A DNA stretch of 64,000 nucleotides from Delphinus delphis (lineage: Eukaryota > Chordata > Mammalia > Artiodactyla > Delphinidae): positions 19,452,148 to 19,516,147 of the forward strand of contig NC_082687.1 of the NCBI RefSeq assembly GCF_949987515.2. The letters run 5' to 3'. Both the position numbers and the translations under genes were made by a program. A model generated the notes under the pieces. It was not told the DNA's origin. It saw only the letters and a list, made by a program, of their open reading frames with translations, and did no database searches. Below are positions 13,346-27,390 of the stretch, piece after piece; position 1 is the stretch's first letter, and the number at the start of each line of letters is the position of its first letter.

Positions 13346-14385
13346 ATTTTTACCCCAACCCGAGAATCTTCTTTTAGGGTCTTATCTGTCAATAAGGCGA
13401 GCCCCAAGGCAAACTTCCCTAGGCTTAACTGCAGAGTCCTCTCATATTAGTAGATCTCACTGAATAAAAGGGAAAAAAAACCCACCCAAACCTACTTCGG
13501 CCCCAAAGGTGTACAGACTCAGTTTCTATAATTTTTATTCAAGTTGAAAAAAAGTTATGCTTATATACACCATTTCTGAGAGAATGAAAGTATTCTTTAA
13601 AAGGTTGCTTTTATATGGAAGCAGGCAATTTCAAAGTCATTTTGTCTAGCCACATGAAAATATGACACTAAAAACTATAATACATACTAAAATTATTTAC
13701 ATTTTATTTAATTTGGAAATTAAAATAAAATCCTCACGTACAGAGTCCTTGGTATTTTATGGAAATAGTCTTGGATATCAGTTTAAGATGCTGATTACTA
13801 TTTAAAATGTGTAAAACGCTGGTGGACATTTTTAAAAAAAAAACATACCGAAGAAAGTCTGCTGTCAAAGTTCATGTTCTATTCTAGATGACTGTAGAGA
13901 ATTTGAAGATACTTGAAGGAAAAAAAAAATCAGAACTGTATCTGCTCCTTCAAATCCAATTTGGAGAAGAATCATCATTACCTACTGATAATGATTCCAC
14001 ATGTTTGGTACTATAAAAAGAGTAATTTTCTCTGGCAGTGAGAGTCAATCCAACAACATACAGACCACCCCTGGGAATTCTTTGTAATATAAAACATTCT
14101 TCTGAGATAGTTCAGTGAGCAACAAGACTGGTAAACATATACACTCACATATAAATTGCCCTTTCTATGTAAATTAAGGATCCTAACTAGAACATCAATT
14201 TAATGTCAAATGGAGTATAATCTTACACTATCATAAGAGTTAATGCCTTAGACATTTTCACTGGAGTTTTGGGCCATATGTTGTTTTTAACAGCTCTGAA
14301 AATTGTGTGTCTTTGATTCTATCAGATCATTCCCGTGATAAACTGAGTGTCATATGCAGGGATTTAACTGTGGGTGGCGAAACAG

Positions 14386-14885
14386 TATAGTGTAGTGAAA
14401 GTCACTACACTTGGAAGTCTGACTAGATATTCCTCTTTGACTTCAGCAATAACTAGCTGTGTGGCCTTGGAAGAGTTCATTTATTGCTCAGAGCCTTATT
14501 TTCCTCACTTAAAACATCACCTCCCTCCCTATCCCTGAACTCCCTACCAGCCTTCCTGGCTTTAATTACCTTCCCAGCACTTGCCAGCATTGCTACACTC
14601 CATATTTATACCTGTATTTTTTGCCTCCACCCCTTCAGCTTGCAAGTGCTTGGAAGGAAGTCTCACCTCAGCTCCTTGTATATCATCTGGCACTTAGTGG
14701 GTGCTTCATAAACATCTATTCAAAGAATAAATGAATTAATCTATAAAATGAGGATAATATTAGCACCTACCTCATGGAATCTTAGACATTAGAACACATT
14801 AATTGTGTATTAATGTATGCAAAGCACTAACAACAGTACTTAGCACTTAGTAAATGTTCAGTAGTTTTAGCTGTTATTAATTAAT
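14386..14885 (+). mobile_element. MIR SINE split by an L2 fragment
   Basis: The left half (14386-14510) has 'ataactagctgtgtggcctt' and 'agagccttattttcctcact'. The right half (14739-14885) resumes with 'tctataaaatgaggataata' and ends 'gtacttagcacttagtaaat'. The two halves together make a nearly complete MIR. Confidence 0.8.
14511..14738 (+). mobile_element. L2 3' end inside a MIR
   Basis: This is a pyrimidine-rich L2 3' region ending with 'catctggcacttagtgggtg' and 'agaataaatgaatta'. It lies between the two halves of the MIR. Confidence 0.65.
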
Positions 14886-16944
14886 ATTCCCGAGGAAGTT
14901 TGTTAATAAGTTTGTTAATAAAATCATGGGTATTCATTTCAGAACAAATCTGTATTTGAAATTCTTTTCCTTTTAGCCAATGAATTGATTATAGCATCCC
15001 TTTTCATTTGCTAAACTAGAAGACATCATCACTAAAAACTTCCCAGCTTCCTGATAGTAACTTGTGGCTGACTGCTACATTGGGAGTGGAAAGGTCAGGA
15101 GTTAGATCCACTTGTTAAAGTAATGTAGTCACTCACTGAGGATTGAACAGAAACTCAAGTCCAGTGGCAAGGGCAAGGGATTTGAAGTGAAGGGTAGTCT
15201 TTCATGCTTTTATTATTTAATTAAATTATTCATTCACAGGAGTTTAAAAGCTATCCTATTGTTATTTAAATTTAGGTAATTCAAACAGGAAGTCTCTTTT
15301 TCTTATTCTTTCCAAGGGCAGAGGTCTCTCATTAGGGATTCTGGGATCCTGCTCTCATCCTTCTAGTATCTTCCCTCCTTTCCTTTCAGCCTTGAGTCAT
15401 TCACCAAGTCTAGCTACTCCATTAGCTGATGCCCTTCTCCACTGAGCCGTTTAGGAGATTAGATTAGACACATATGCCTTGTTCTTGCTTCCCCGTACTT
15501 AACCACTCTGAATTCTCCTGAAACGCTAGGATCTGTAGCCACGTCTAAGTTACCTGTACTGAGGGCAACAGCAAAAACAGAAACTTTAAAATTGTCATTA
15601 ATATGGATGGTTCCCTGAGTCTTAGAGGGAAGACAATTACAGTTTCTTTACAAAGAGAGGTTGTCCCTTTGCCACTGTTAATCCACTTCCCCAATCACAT
15701 TTCCTTCAAGCATCTCCAATTGAAATATATTAATTCATTCATTTGACAAATAAGTTTTGAGCACCTGTCATGTGTTCAACAATGAACTAGATAGTCAATT
15801 CCTCAGTCTCATGGGGATTGAAGAAAAGACTGATCGAGCATTGTTTCCAATGACTAGAATGTTCTCTGTCTCTCCTCTTCACCATTTTACATTTAAAGCC
15901 CACTTCTGAGAAGGCCAACCTGAATGCCTGATCACAGTGGTCTTTATCTAACAACTATCCTGTGGTGTTGGTGTCAGTGTTCTTAGCTAGGTAATGGAGC
16001 TTTATATACACAAAGAAAGTAAAGTCTCCCTAATTAAATTAAAGCTTCTTAGGAGGAAAATAAAATCCATTCATTTTCTAAACAAGATTGAAATTTTATT
16101 TTCTATCCAAGAACCAGAAACTCCTCATCATTTACTTTGCAAAATTTAAGATTTTGCTGTTGAATTTACTACTTAGGCTTCTACTATGTTATTCATTGGT
16201 TAACCATATCTACATTTAATTTTTTTAACCTTGTTTGATAAAAAGTAATGTATTGTCTTCACAGCTTTGAAACACATTAGAAGAGGAATAGAAGATTCTA
16301 TTTGGCTAAGCAATTTATGGGGGAGGAATAGAAATGACTCAGAATTTTTAAACTATCTGCAAATGATTTTAAATGGTTGACAGAAATTCAGTAATCCAGC
16401 TTTGAAAAGGGATTATAATTTTAAGTGTGTATTCAAAGTAAAATACAGTGTATCTGAAAATCTTGATTGCAAACATCCATTAGAATATAAAGCATTATTA
16501 TTGCACCGAATAGTATAAATACATATAAGATTATCCCATTTTAGTTTTTTTCAAAAATATGCATTTGTATTCTTCAAACGAAGACTATAAGGTATATGTC
16601 AAAAAGTTAGCTAGGGTTATCTCTAGGAAATAATACTATAGGTGATTTTATTTTTTTCTTTTTCTTTATGTGTTCTAAATTATAATGAATATTTATTACT
16701 TATGTATAAATATATAAATTTGATTATGAAAAATGGAATTGCTGCTGTCCTCTCACCCACTGAAAATGATGAATAATTTTTTGTTGATGTTCATGTTTGT
16801 CTGATTGGAAAAGTAATATTTATGGGTTGTTAAAAGTTTAGTTTATATTATAAAAAATGAAGAAAAAAATGTTGTAAATGACTTTTATTCCTACCTCTCA
16901 GAAATAATCACTGTTAAAAATAATAGTAGTTTTTTTAATCCCAT

Positions 16945-17050
16945 TATATATACATATATACCAGTATATTTATAGATACATATGACTTACATATATGTAT
17001 GATACATATATATGTGCATATATCTACACACATGTACATATATATGCTTT
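16945..17050. repeat. AT-rich alternating purine-pyrimidine repeat
   Basis: This is an imperfect mixture of TA, CA and TG dinucleotides ('acatatatatgtgcatatat'). It is probably an expanded simple repeat inside an older interspersed repeat. Confidence 0.7.
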
Positions 17051-17989
17051 TTTATTCAGCTAACATTATAACAAAAATTGTCTCATTCATCTGGAACACT
17101 GCTCAAACCATACATTTCATGAATCTCTATTCAAATTAATCTATGCTTTTTCTTAATTGTATGAAAAGATTCACAAAAAGACACTTGTAACTTGCTGAGT
17201 TTAGCCGGGTTGAGTGTACATTATCATGCTCTAGGTATTTCAGTGGAATATTTTATAAGACCACAAAAAGTCCTTTCCCTACCCCTGAATTATAGGTCCC
17301 ATGAATAATTTAGCACTCAAACTTGGAATGATCAATTCATACACAAATTTTTGCTTGTAGCCTAGACTTTAAAAATACAGCAACCGGAACGGATTCAAAA
17401 CTTTAGTGTCTTTCATTAAAGGGATAATCAAAAGTCTGATGGTCAGTTTCTGTTTGCAATTTTATTCAATAGATATTGATTTTATTTCATTCTGGATAAT
17501 CTGTTGAAAGTGATTATCATCGATACATCTTGAACTTCTTCAGAGGGGACGTAATTAGGGTTTGTTTCATTGAGTGACATTTCAGTTCTTTCATCTAAGT
17601 GCTTTGTGTATGCAGTTGCAGGAGATAACTGTTGACGGCATAGGTAACGCTAATACTGCCTTAGCAACTCTCAGAAAAAGTAAACAATGAAAATGTGTAG
17701 GAGAGCAAGCGGCAAGCTTCGTGCTTTCTAATCTTTGGTGATTTTCTCTAGCTTTGTTCTTTGTTCTGTCTTTAGGGTTATACTGATTGAAGTACAGATG
17801 TACTTCCTTAAGACAGTCAGGCAAAGACTGTGGTAGATAGAACAAATTACTGTCCTTCAGATACAAGCCACTCCTCCCCCCGCCAAAAAAAAAGAAGCTG
17901 GGTATGGACTTATTCAATCATTAAGTCAGGCAACAAACATTTACATCTGAGATGTATATGAATACACAACGTATTATTATGTGTACTCA

Positions 17990-18170
17990 CGTAAATATTG
18001 AGCATCTACTATGTTAAAAGCCCTGTTGTATGCATCAGAGATAGAGGGGGAAAAAAGAACTAATTACTTGACCTCAAAAACTTGCATTCTAGATGGATGG
18101 ACAAGAAACAAGGAAACATAAATATTTACATGATATGATTTCAGTTAATGACTTATGCTGTGATAATGTT
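17990..18170 (-). mobile_element. L2-like fragment, antisense
   Basis: It reads 'attgagcatctactatgtta', later 'cttgcattctagatggatgg', the antisense 3' end typical of L2-type repeats. It is diverged and lies directly before a MER5A. Confidence 0.5.
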
Positions 18171-18210
18171 ATGGAAAGTTAATCACATCAAGGTACACAT
18201 TGTTACTGCA

Positions 18211-18328
18211 CACTGCTTCTCAAACTTCAGCATGTATTCGAATCACTTGGGATCCTTTTAAAAAGCAGATTCTGATTCAGTGGGTCTAGCGTGGTGGCTA
18301 GGAGTGTGCATTTCTAATAAGCTGCTGG
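18211..18328 (+). mobile_element. MER5A-type hAT MITE
   Basis: 'cactgcttctcaaacttcag', 'gaatcacttgggatcctttt' and 'gattctgattcagtgggtct' match MER5A, a non-autonomous hAT-Charlie element. The right end is incomplete. Confidence 0.75.
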
Positions 18329-19279
18329 TCTGAAGACAACTTGAGTTGCAAGATATAGTACCATTTCTGTGTAGCATGTTTGACTAAGAGGTTGGTAGGA
18401 AAAGGTAGCTTGAAGAGTGGGTAATGGGTGATGGAATAGAAGGGGAAAAGGTAGGAAAAAGGAGAAAATATAATAAACAGAATGGAAATGGAAATGCAGG
18501 TAAAAATGGAACACACAGCCCACCAAAAACAGCATCTCCTTACGTATACTCTGCCTTGGAACTATTCCTGCATGTTATGAACTAAAATTAAAAGACTAAA
18601 GTACCAAGAGTAAAATATAAATATACATTGATGCTAACATTTGAGAGAACTTTAGCTGGTAGAGTTTGTGCAGTTACAGTGCCAGGATGAATGTGGGTGT
18701 TTCAAACAAAGAGGATTTATCTTATTATTGGAAACCAACATTTGCTTGGCTATATTGAGTATGTTCATTTTTATATATATTTGTTAGGTAAGAAGTTTTA
18801 TTATGACCATTATTATTTTTCTTTGGACATAGGCTTATTTTGTGCCCCTTATAATGTACCACAGATAACAAAGGTTGTTTAAGAAAGTTGAGGACTAGAC
18901 TAAATGGTTGGTAAAAATTACATCTTTTTGTACAGTTTGTTTTCTTTACCTCTTGGAGAAATACATGTTTAACTTACCTGAGTGGTTCAGAGTGCTGTAG
19001 TCTTTGGTATGACATTAAAACTCCAGGAAAGCATGCTAGAATCTGTACTGCCTTAAGCATACTTAATAAAATCAGCTACATTGTGATTATAGAATCATTT
19101 ACTAAATTATAAATTTGAGAAATCAAAGATGTTCAGCGTTGAAATTCCAGGGGTATGTTGCAGTCCTTTCTGAATCATAGTTGGCTACACAAACTGAGAA
19201 AGATGGATTTGTGATCTTTTGAAAATAAAAAAACATTGCTTTTATTCAATTTGATATCAGAAATTAGAAAAGAGAAGGA

Positions 19280-19450
19280 AACTAATATTGAGTGCCTATC
19301 CTAGGCCTGACACATTATACATATTATTAAATGTAATCAAAACAATCCAACAAGTAAGTCATATTTACCCCATTAAATAATTGAGGAGATGCAAGCTTAG
19401 AGTGCACAGTACTTTTTCCAAGGCTGCATGAGAAGACAGGAAGTTTCTTT
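19280..19450 (-). mobile_element. MIR SINE, antisense
   Basis: 'tgagtgcctatcctaggcct', 'gtcatatttaccccattaaa' and 'tccaaggctgcatgagaaga' follow the reversed MIR consensus. Confidence 0.65.
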
Positions 19451-20379
19451 TTTAGCAGGAGACATGTATCTTCTAGATTATTGTTTGTCTATCTCTCTCT
19501 GTTTCCAATTCATTTATGATGAAAGCTGAAACCTGCTTTGTCTATTAACTATTGATAGGTTTGAAGGGTCATTGGGCATTGAGGAATAACTTCTTTTTTC
19601 ATCAAATCACTATAATGAAAGCAGTTCAAGTGTGATAGCAATAAAAGATTCTACCTTTTTTCAGTCTTCACCTAGTTTTGTTAATTATCAGAAAACCTGT
19701 CCTCATGCCAAATGAGGATTTACTCAATTGAAAAACAAATAAAAACAAAGTATAAAAAAACTACACTAAAATTATATTTTTTTGAAAAAACAGTATTAAA
19801 AAGTTTTGATTTTGAAAAGCATGTGCAATGCTTTAAAAATTAAATATATAACAGATTTTGCAACTTAATTCATAAAGGAAAATTTATTTTCTAATGCTTA
19901 ACTATTTTATTATTTTACCTAGCTTACAATGTAATTTGATTGGTTGCTAAGAAAATGACACAAAATTATCTTGCCTTAGGATATCTATGATTTTTTTCCC
20001 CTAGCATTATATTTATTTTACAAGAGGAGAGACACCTTTATTCCGGGTGATATTTTTGGAGATTGCTTAGATCACCTGAACATGAGGTGATTTGTGATAA
20101 GCTGGTTTATTTCACATATTATCTGCAGAGCAGTGCTTCCTAACAATTTTTACATCATGATACATAAAGAAAATAATCTTTTCTGTAATTTCATTTGCAT
20201 GTTGTAGAGGAGGGGTAAAGACACATGTACTCAGTCTGTAAACTTGATCAATTCATTCCTCTATTTGAGAAATGTATATAGTTCAATCTGTAAAACAAAT
20301 ATATTTTCATTATAGAAAACCAGAATAAATATTATGTATATTATATATTAACAATAACTGATATTAGTAATACATATAG

Positions 20380-20522
20380 ATATAATAAAATTACTCATAA
20401 CTCCACCAGCCAGAAATAACCACTCTTGCTATTTTGGGTTTATATAGCTAATCTGTTCTTATGCATTCAGTAGTGTGTCTTGAATTTCTACCGCATAGTT
20501 CTGTATATGTATACTTTTTAAA
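20380..20522. repeat. Left half of an old repeat split by an L1
   Basis: 'cagccagaaataaccactct' and 'gttctgtatatgtatacttt' belong to a common old mammalian repeat. Its continuation ('aaaatgggaacctacaaaat') appears only after the L1, at about 27391. The sequence near the break (tatactttttaaa) recurs roughly as tatacttcttattt on the far side, consistent with a target-site duplication. Confidence 0.6.
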
Positions 20523-22797
20523 AGACTGTTTTTTAGAGCAGTTTTAGGTTAACAGCAAAACTGAGAGGGAGATAACAGAGATTTCCCGTACACTCCCTCC
20601 CTCCCGCCCCCAACAGTATGTGTAGCCACCCCAGCTATCAACATCACTCATCACAATGGTACATTTTTTTTTTTTTTACCGTTTAAAAAAAAAAGTAGGA
20701 TGAACCTACTTTGACACATCATAATCCCGCAAAGTTCATAGTTTACCTTAGGGTACACTCTTGCTATTGTATAATCTGTGGGTTTGGACAAATGTATAAT
20801 GACATGTACCCATCATTAATGGTATCATACAGAGTATTTTCACTGCCCCCCAAATTATCTGTGCTCTGCCTTTTCATCCATCCCCCTTCCACCCCAGACC
20901 CCAGCTACACCAGATCTTTGCACTGTCTCTACAGTTTTGCCTTTTCCAGAATGTCATATAGTTGGAATCATACAATGTGTAGCCTTTTCAGATTGGCTTC
21001 TTTCACTTAGTAATACGCATTTAAGTTTTTTCCATGTCTTTTCTTTATTTAATATCTTATTGCATTTTAGTGCTGAATAATATTTCATTGTATAGATGTA
21101 CCACAGTTTGTTCATTCACCTGCTGAAGGACATCTTGATTGCTCCCAAGTTTTTATGAATTATGAGTAAAGCTGCTCTAAATATCTATGTGTAGATTCTT
21201 GTGTGGACATAAGTTTTCAGCTCATTTGGATAAATACCAAGCAGTGCATTTGTTGGATTGAATGTTAAGAGTATATTTAGTTTTGTCAGAAACCACCAAA
21301 CTGTCTTCCAAAATAGCTGTACCATTTGTATTTCCACCAGTAATTGATGAGAGTTCCTGTTGCTCCACATCCTTGGTAACATTCGGTATTGTCAGTGTTA
21401 CAGATTTTGGCCAATCTGATAGGTGTGTAGTACTATTTCATTGTTGTTTTAATTTGCATTTCCCTGATAACATACAATGTGGAGCGTCTTTTCATATGCC
21501 TGTTTGCTACCTGTATATCTTCTTTGGTGAGGTATTTGTTAAGAACTTTGGCAGACTTTTAAATTGATTTGGTCATTTTCTTATTATTGAGTTTGAGTTC
21601 TTTATAAATGTTGGAAAACAGTCCTTTACTAAAAGTGTCTTTTGCATATATTTTCTCCCAATCTATGGCTTATCTTCTAATTCTCTAGATATTGTCTTTT
21701 GCATACATAAGTTTTTGATTTTAATGAAGTCCAGCTTATCAATTATTTCTTTCATGGATCATTACTTTGGTGTTGTGTCTAATAATCTGTCATCATACCC
21801 AAGGTCATATATGTTTTTCCCTTATGTTATCTTCTAGGAGTTTTATAGTTTCGTATTATACATTTAGGACTATGATCCATTTTCAGTTAATATTTGTGAT
21901 GGTTGTAAGGTTTTGTGGTGGTTGTAAGGTATCTAGATGCATTTTTTGCATGTGAATGTTTAGTTGTTCCACCATTTGTTGAAGAGACTGTTTTTGCCCC
22001 ATTGTATTGTTTTTGCTCCTTGGTCAGAGATTAATTAACTATGTTTATGTGATTCTGTTTCTTGGCTCTTACTCTCTTCCATTGACCTATTTGATTATTC
22101 TTTTGCCAAGACCTCACTATCGTGATTACTGTAGCTTTATAGTAGCTATTAAAATAGGGTAGTGTCGGTCCTCAAACTTAGTTCTTCACCTTCAATATTA
22201 AGCTGCCTACTCTGGGTCTCTTGCCTCTCAATATAAACTATAGAATCAGTTTGTCCATATCTGTAAAGTAACTTGCTGAGATTTTGATTGTGATTGCATT
22301 GAATCTATAGCTCAAGTTGGGAAGAACAGACTTCCTGACACTATTGAGTTTTTCTATCCATGAACATAGAATATCTTTCCATTTATTTAGTTCTTATTTG
22401 ATTTTGTTTATCAGAGTTTTGTGGTTTTCATCATACAGATATTGTACATATTTTGTTAGATTTATACCTAAGTATTTCATTTTGAGGGGGTACTATTGTA
22501 AATGGTATTCCATTTTTAATTTCCAATTCCATGTATTTATTGTTAGTATATAGGAAAGCAGTTGCCTTTTGTATATTCACCTTATATCCTGCAATTTAGC
22601 TACAGTCACTTCCAGGAATTTCTTTGTTGATGCCTTTGGATTTACTAGACAGTCACGTCATCCCAACAAAGTCAGGTTTATTTCTTTCTCCACTATGTGT
22701 AACTTTTCTTTTTCTTGCCTTAATTGCATTAATAAGGACTTCCAGTGTGATAATGAAAAGGAATGGTAAGAGTTACATCCTCACCTTGAACATGATC

Positions 22798-24323
22798 CTA
22801 GTGGGAAAGCTTTAAGTTTTTCACATTAAGAATGATGTTAGCTGAAGGGTTTTGGTAGATAGTGTTTATCAAGCTGAGAAAATTCCCCTTTATTCCTCGT
22901 TTACTAAGAGTTTTTATTATGACTTTGTGTTGGATTTTGTCAAATGCTTTTTCTGCATCTATTGATATGATGATATTATTGTTTTTATTCTTTTTTGGCT
23001 TTGATTTGCTAATATTTTGTGAGGATTTTTGCATCTATTTTTATGAGTGATATTGTTCTGCAGTTTTCTTGTAATGTCTTTGTCTGGATTTGGTATTAGG
23101 GTAATGCTGGCCTCATAGAATGAGTTAGGAAATATTCCCTCTGCTTCTATCCTCTGAAAGAGATGATAGAGAATTGTTATAATTTCTTCCTTAAATGTTT
23201 GGTATAATTCACCAGTGAACCCATCTGAGTCTGGTGCTTTCTATTTTGGAAGGTTATTAATTCTTGATTCAATCTTCAATAGAAATAGGCTTTAGGCCTA
23301 TTCATATTGTCTATTTCTTCCTGTGTGAGTTTTGGCAGATTGTGTCTTTCAAGGAATTGGTCCATTTTATTTAGGTTATCAAATTTGTGGCATTGGCTTG
23401 TTCACAGTATTCCTTTATTATCCATTTAACATCCATGGGATCTAGATCTCTAGAGTGATGTCCCCCTCTTTCATTTTTCATGTTATTAATTTGTGTCTTC
23501 TGCTTGTTCACATGCTCGCTTGCTCTCTGTCTCTCTCCCTCTCTCTCTCTCTTCCCCTTCTGTTAGCTTGGCTAGAGGCTTATGAATTTTACTGATCATT
23601 TTGGAGAACCAACTTTTGGTTTCATTGTTTTTTTTTCTTTTTTCTCCAATTTTCAATTTCATTGATTTCTGTTCTAATTCTTATTTCTTTTCTTCTGCTT
23701 ACTTTGAATTTAATTGGCTCTTCATTTTTAGTTACCTAAGGTGGAAACTTAAATTTGGTTTTAGATCTTGCTTCTTTTCTAATACATGTACTCAATGCTA
23801 ACAATTTGCCTCTAAGCACTGCTTTTGCTGCATCTCACACATTTTGCTGTTATATTTTTATTTTCATTCAGTTCAAAATATTTTTTTAATTTCTTTTGAG
23901 ATTTCTTCTTTGAGCCATGTATTATTTAGAAGTATGTTGTTTAATCTCCATATATTTGGGGATTTCTCAGTTATCTTTCTGTTACTGATTTCTAGTTTAA
24001 TTTTATTGTGGTCTGAGAGCAGACATTGTTCAATTTCTATTCTTTTAAATTTGTTAAGGTGTGTTTTATGGCTCAGAATGAGTTCTATCTTAGTGAATGT
24101 TCCATGTGAGCTTGCAAAAAAATGTATATTCTGTTTCTGTTGGATGAAGCAGTCTATAAATGTCAATTATATGCAGTTTATTAATGGTGTTGTTGAGTTC
24201 AATTACATCCTTACTGATTTTCTGCCTGCTGTTTCTGTCCATTTCTGAGACAGAGGTGTTGAGGTTTCTAACTGTAATAGTGGATTCATCTGTTTCTTTT
24301 TGAAGTTCTATTAGTTTTTGCAT
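22798..24323 (-). pseudogene. Decayed L1 ORF2 (endonuclease to reverse transcriptase)
   Basis: Minus-strand fragments still read as ORF2. 24323-24090 has NRNSRQKISKDVIELNN-like endonuclease sequence. 24166-23873 has the following EN region (KIELILSHKTHLNKFK). 23034-22798 has the reverse transcriptase motif SIDAEKAFDKIQH. The fragments are in different frames and separated by stops. LINE-1 ORF2 normally nicks DNA and reverse transcribes RNA, but this copy cannot make a full protein. Confidence 0.85.
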
Positions 24324-26012
24324 CGCATGGTTTCACACTCTGTTGCTAGGTGTACGCACATTAAGAATTGTCATGTCTTCTTGAAGAATTCACCCCTTTA
24401 TCATTATGTAATGTCCTTCTTTATCCCTGATAACTTTTCTTACTTTAAAGTCTGCTCTGTCTGAAATTAATGTAGCTACTGTTGCTTTCCTTTGTTTAGT
24501 ATTAGCATGGTGTATTTTTCCATCCATTTACTTTTAATCATTATATGTTTCTATATTTAAAGTGGGTTTCTTGTAAACAACATAGGTGGGTCTTGTTATT
24601 TGATCCACTGTGATAATCTGTTTTTTAATTGGTGCATTTAGACCTTGGCATTCAAAATGATTACTGATATAGTTGGATGAATATCTACCATATTCATTAG
24701 TGTTTTCTGTTTTGCTCCCCTTGTTCTTTATTCCTATTTTTGTCTTCTACTCTTTTTCTGCCATTTGTGATTTTAATTGAGCATTTTATATGATTCCATT
24801 TTTCTACTTTTTTAGCATAGAAGTTATACTTAAAAAATAATTTTTTTTAGGGTTTATCCTAGAGTTTGCAATATGCATTTACAGCTAATTCAAGTCTACT
24901 TTCAAATAACACTGTATCACTTCATAGGTAGTATTATTAACTTATAATAATAAAATGATCATAATTCTTCCTTTCTATACTTTATATCATTGCTTTCATT
25001 TATTTTATTTATAAACATACACAAGCATATATAGGTAAATATTTATATAAGATATGTACATAAGCATACATTATTGGATATATTGTTGCTATTATTATCT
25101 TGAACAAACTGTTATCTTCTAGATCAATCACAAATAAGAAAAATATTTATTTTACCTTCAGTTATTCCTTCTTCGATGCTCTCCCTTCATTATGCAGATC
25201 TGAATTTCTGATCTATATTATTTTTCTTCTCACTAAAGAACTTCTTTTTTCTTTCAGGCAGGTCCACTGATAATAAATTATCTCAATATTTGTTTGTCTG
25301 AGAAAATCTCTATTTTTCCTTCAGCTTTAAAAGATAATTTCACAGAGTACAGAATTCTGGGTAGGTGGTTTATTTCTCTTATACTTTTAAGTATTTCACT
25401 CCACTCTCTTGCTTGCATGGTTTCTGAGGATAAGTCAGATATAATTCTTATCTTTGTTCCTTTATAGGTAAGGATTTTTTTCCTCTAGCTTTTTCTCAAA
25501 TTTTGTTTGTTTTTGATTTTCTGCAGTTTGAAGATGATATCCCTAGGTATATCCCATTTTGGCGGGGGGGGGAATTTTCCTAGTTGGTGTTCTCTGAACT
25601 TCCTGGATCTGTGATTTAGTGTCTGACATTAATTTGGGGAAATTCTCAGTCATTATTTTTTGAAATATTTCTTCTCTTCCTTTCTCTCTTTCTTCTACTT
25701 CTGGTATTCCCATTATGTATATGTTACACTTTTCATAGTTGTCCCACAGTCCTCGGATATTCTGTCAATTTTTTTCTTTAGTCTTTGTTCTCTTTGCTCT
25801 TCAGTTTTCCAGGATTCTATTGATATATCCTCTAGCTCAGAGATTCTTTCCTTAGTCATGTCCAGTCTTTACTAATAAATCCATCAAAGACATTCTCTGT
25901 TTCTGTTACAGTGTTTTTAATCTCTAGCACTTTCTTATGGCTCTTAGGATTTCCATCTCTGTGCTTACATTGCCTATCTGTTCTTGCATTCTGTCTAATT
26001 TTTTATTATTAT

Positions 26013-26206
26013 TATTTTTTTGCGGGCCTCTCACTGTTGTGGCCTCTCCCATTGCGGAGCACAGGCTCCAGACACGCAGGCTCAGCGGCCATGGCTCACG
26101 GGCCCAGCCGCTCCGCGGCCTATGGGATCTTCCCGGACCGGGGCACGAACCCGCATCCCCTGCATCGGCAGACGGACTCTCAACCACTGCGCCACCAGGG
26201 AAGCCC
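26013..26206 (-). mobile_element. CHR-type SINE, antisense
   Basis: A T-rich tail is followed by gcgggcctctcactgttgtg, ending 'ccaccagggaagccc'. Flanking 'ctaatttttt' on both sides is consistent with a target-site duplication. It sits at the poly-T edge of the L1 tail at 26207, inside the old L1. Confidence 0.93.
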
Positions 26207-26463
26207 TAATTTTTTTTTTTTTTAAACATCTTTATTGGAGTATAATCGCTTTACAATGGTATGTTAGTTTCTGCTGTATAACCAAGTGAATAAGCTATAC
26301 ATAAACATATATCCCCATATCTCCTCCCTCTTGCATCTCCCTCCCACCCTCCCTATCCCACCCCTCTAGGTGGACACAAAGCACTGAGCTGATCTCCCTG
26401 TGCCATGCGGCTGCTTCCCACTAGCTATCTATTTTACATTTGGTAGTGTATATATGTCCATGC
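26207..26463 (-). mobile_element. Cetartiodactyl L1 3' UTR fragment inside an older L1
   Basis: It reads 'catctttattggagtataat', 'tctcctccctcttgcatctc', 'ctctaggtggacacaaagca' and 'tggtagtgtatatatgtcca'. The older L1 sequence resumes at about 26464 ('agcccttagcattctaatca'). The same 3' UTR type is seen at 37984-38396. Confidence 0.85.
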
Positions 26464-27390
26464 CACATTATAGCCCTTAGCATTCTAATCAGAGTTGTTT
26501 TAAATTCCCAGTCTGATAGTTCCAACATCCCTGCCATGTCTGATTCTACTGCTTTCTCTGGTCTCTTCAATTTGTGTTTTCTACCTTTTGGTATGCCTTG
26601 TAATTTTTCTTGATAACTATACATAATATACTCTATAAAAAGAACTGCTGTAAATAAGCCTTTAATAATGTGGTGGTGAGGTGTGGTGGAGAGGAGGCTT
26701 TCTAGAGTTCTGTGATTAGGTTTCAGTCCTTTAGTGAGCCTATGCCTCTGGACTGTGGACCTCACAAGAGTTTCTCAGGTTTTTTTTCTCCCCTTTAGGT
26801 GAGAGAGGATTATTCCAGTGGGCTGCAGTTGGGTATTTCTCTTCCTCTGGTCGATTAGAATGTGGTAATACCCCAGCAGATCTGGCTCTGATTAACTAGT
26901 TTCCACCCAGGGCAGGCCTTGTTAAGAAGAACAGAGTGTGCTGGAGTATTTAAAGATGTTTCCGGTTCCATTGAAGCAGGAGGGCATGTTCCCCAGTATT
27001 TGCTGTGGGAATCTTATCAAGCTCCTAGAGGTAAATTTCAAAATATTGTGTTCCCCCCACCTTTTGGCTGAATTCCCCTGGAGTTTTTAACTCTTAGACT
27101 TGTCCTCATTGAGTGTCCAGCAATTTGTCAATTACGGTTCAGGTTTCTCTACCCTGGCACTGGCTGCTGGGGCCGTTTCCACTCCTGAGTTTCTGCTCTG
27201 GTAAGCTGAGACTCTCTATCCACCTGCCTGTCTCTCCAGCCTTGGGGGCAGCAGTTTGTGCTGTGTCCACGCCTCTCTTAAGAATCAAAGAAAAGTTATT
27301 GATTTTTTTAGTCTGTTCAACTTTTTGTTTGTTAGGTTGGAGTGGCAACTTCCAAAGCTCCTTAAATATGGAACCTGCAGGAAGTCCTAT

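Larger units (their letters stand above)
20523..27390 (-). mobile_element. Nearly full-length old L1 (L1MA/L1MB-like), antisense
   Basis: The + strand runs from the L1 3' end ('gttttaggttaacagcaaaa' at about 20540) through the reversed 3' UTR ('accatttgtatttccaccag'), ORF2 and the ORF1/5' UTR region to a 5' terminus near 27390. Length is about 6.9 kb including about 450 bp of later insertions (a SINE at 26013 and an L1 tail at 26207). It is littered with stops and is dead. A CT-rich run at 23521-23560 is local low complexity. Confidence 0.85.

Noticed and set aside
23844..24248. 134-aa plus-strand ORF
   Set aside because: It is the strand opposite the decayed L1 ORF2. The minus strand gives the real L1 similarity.
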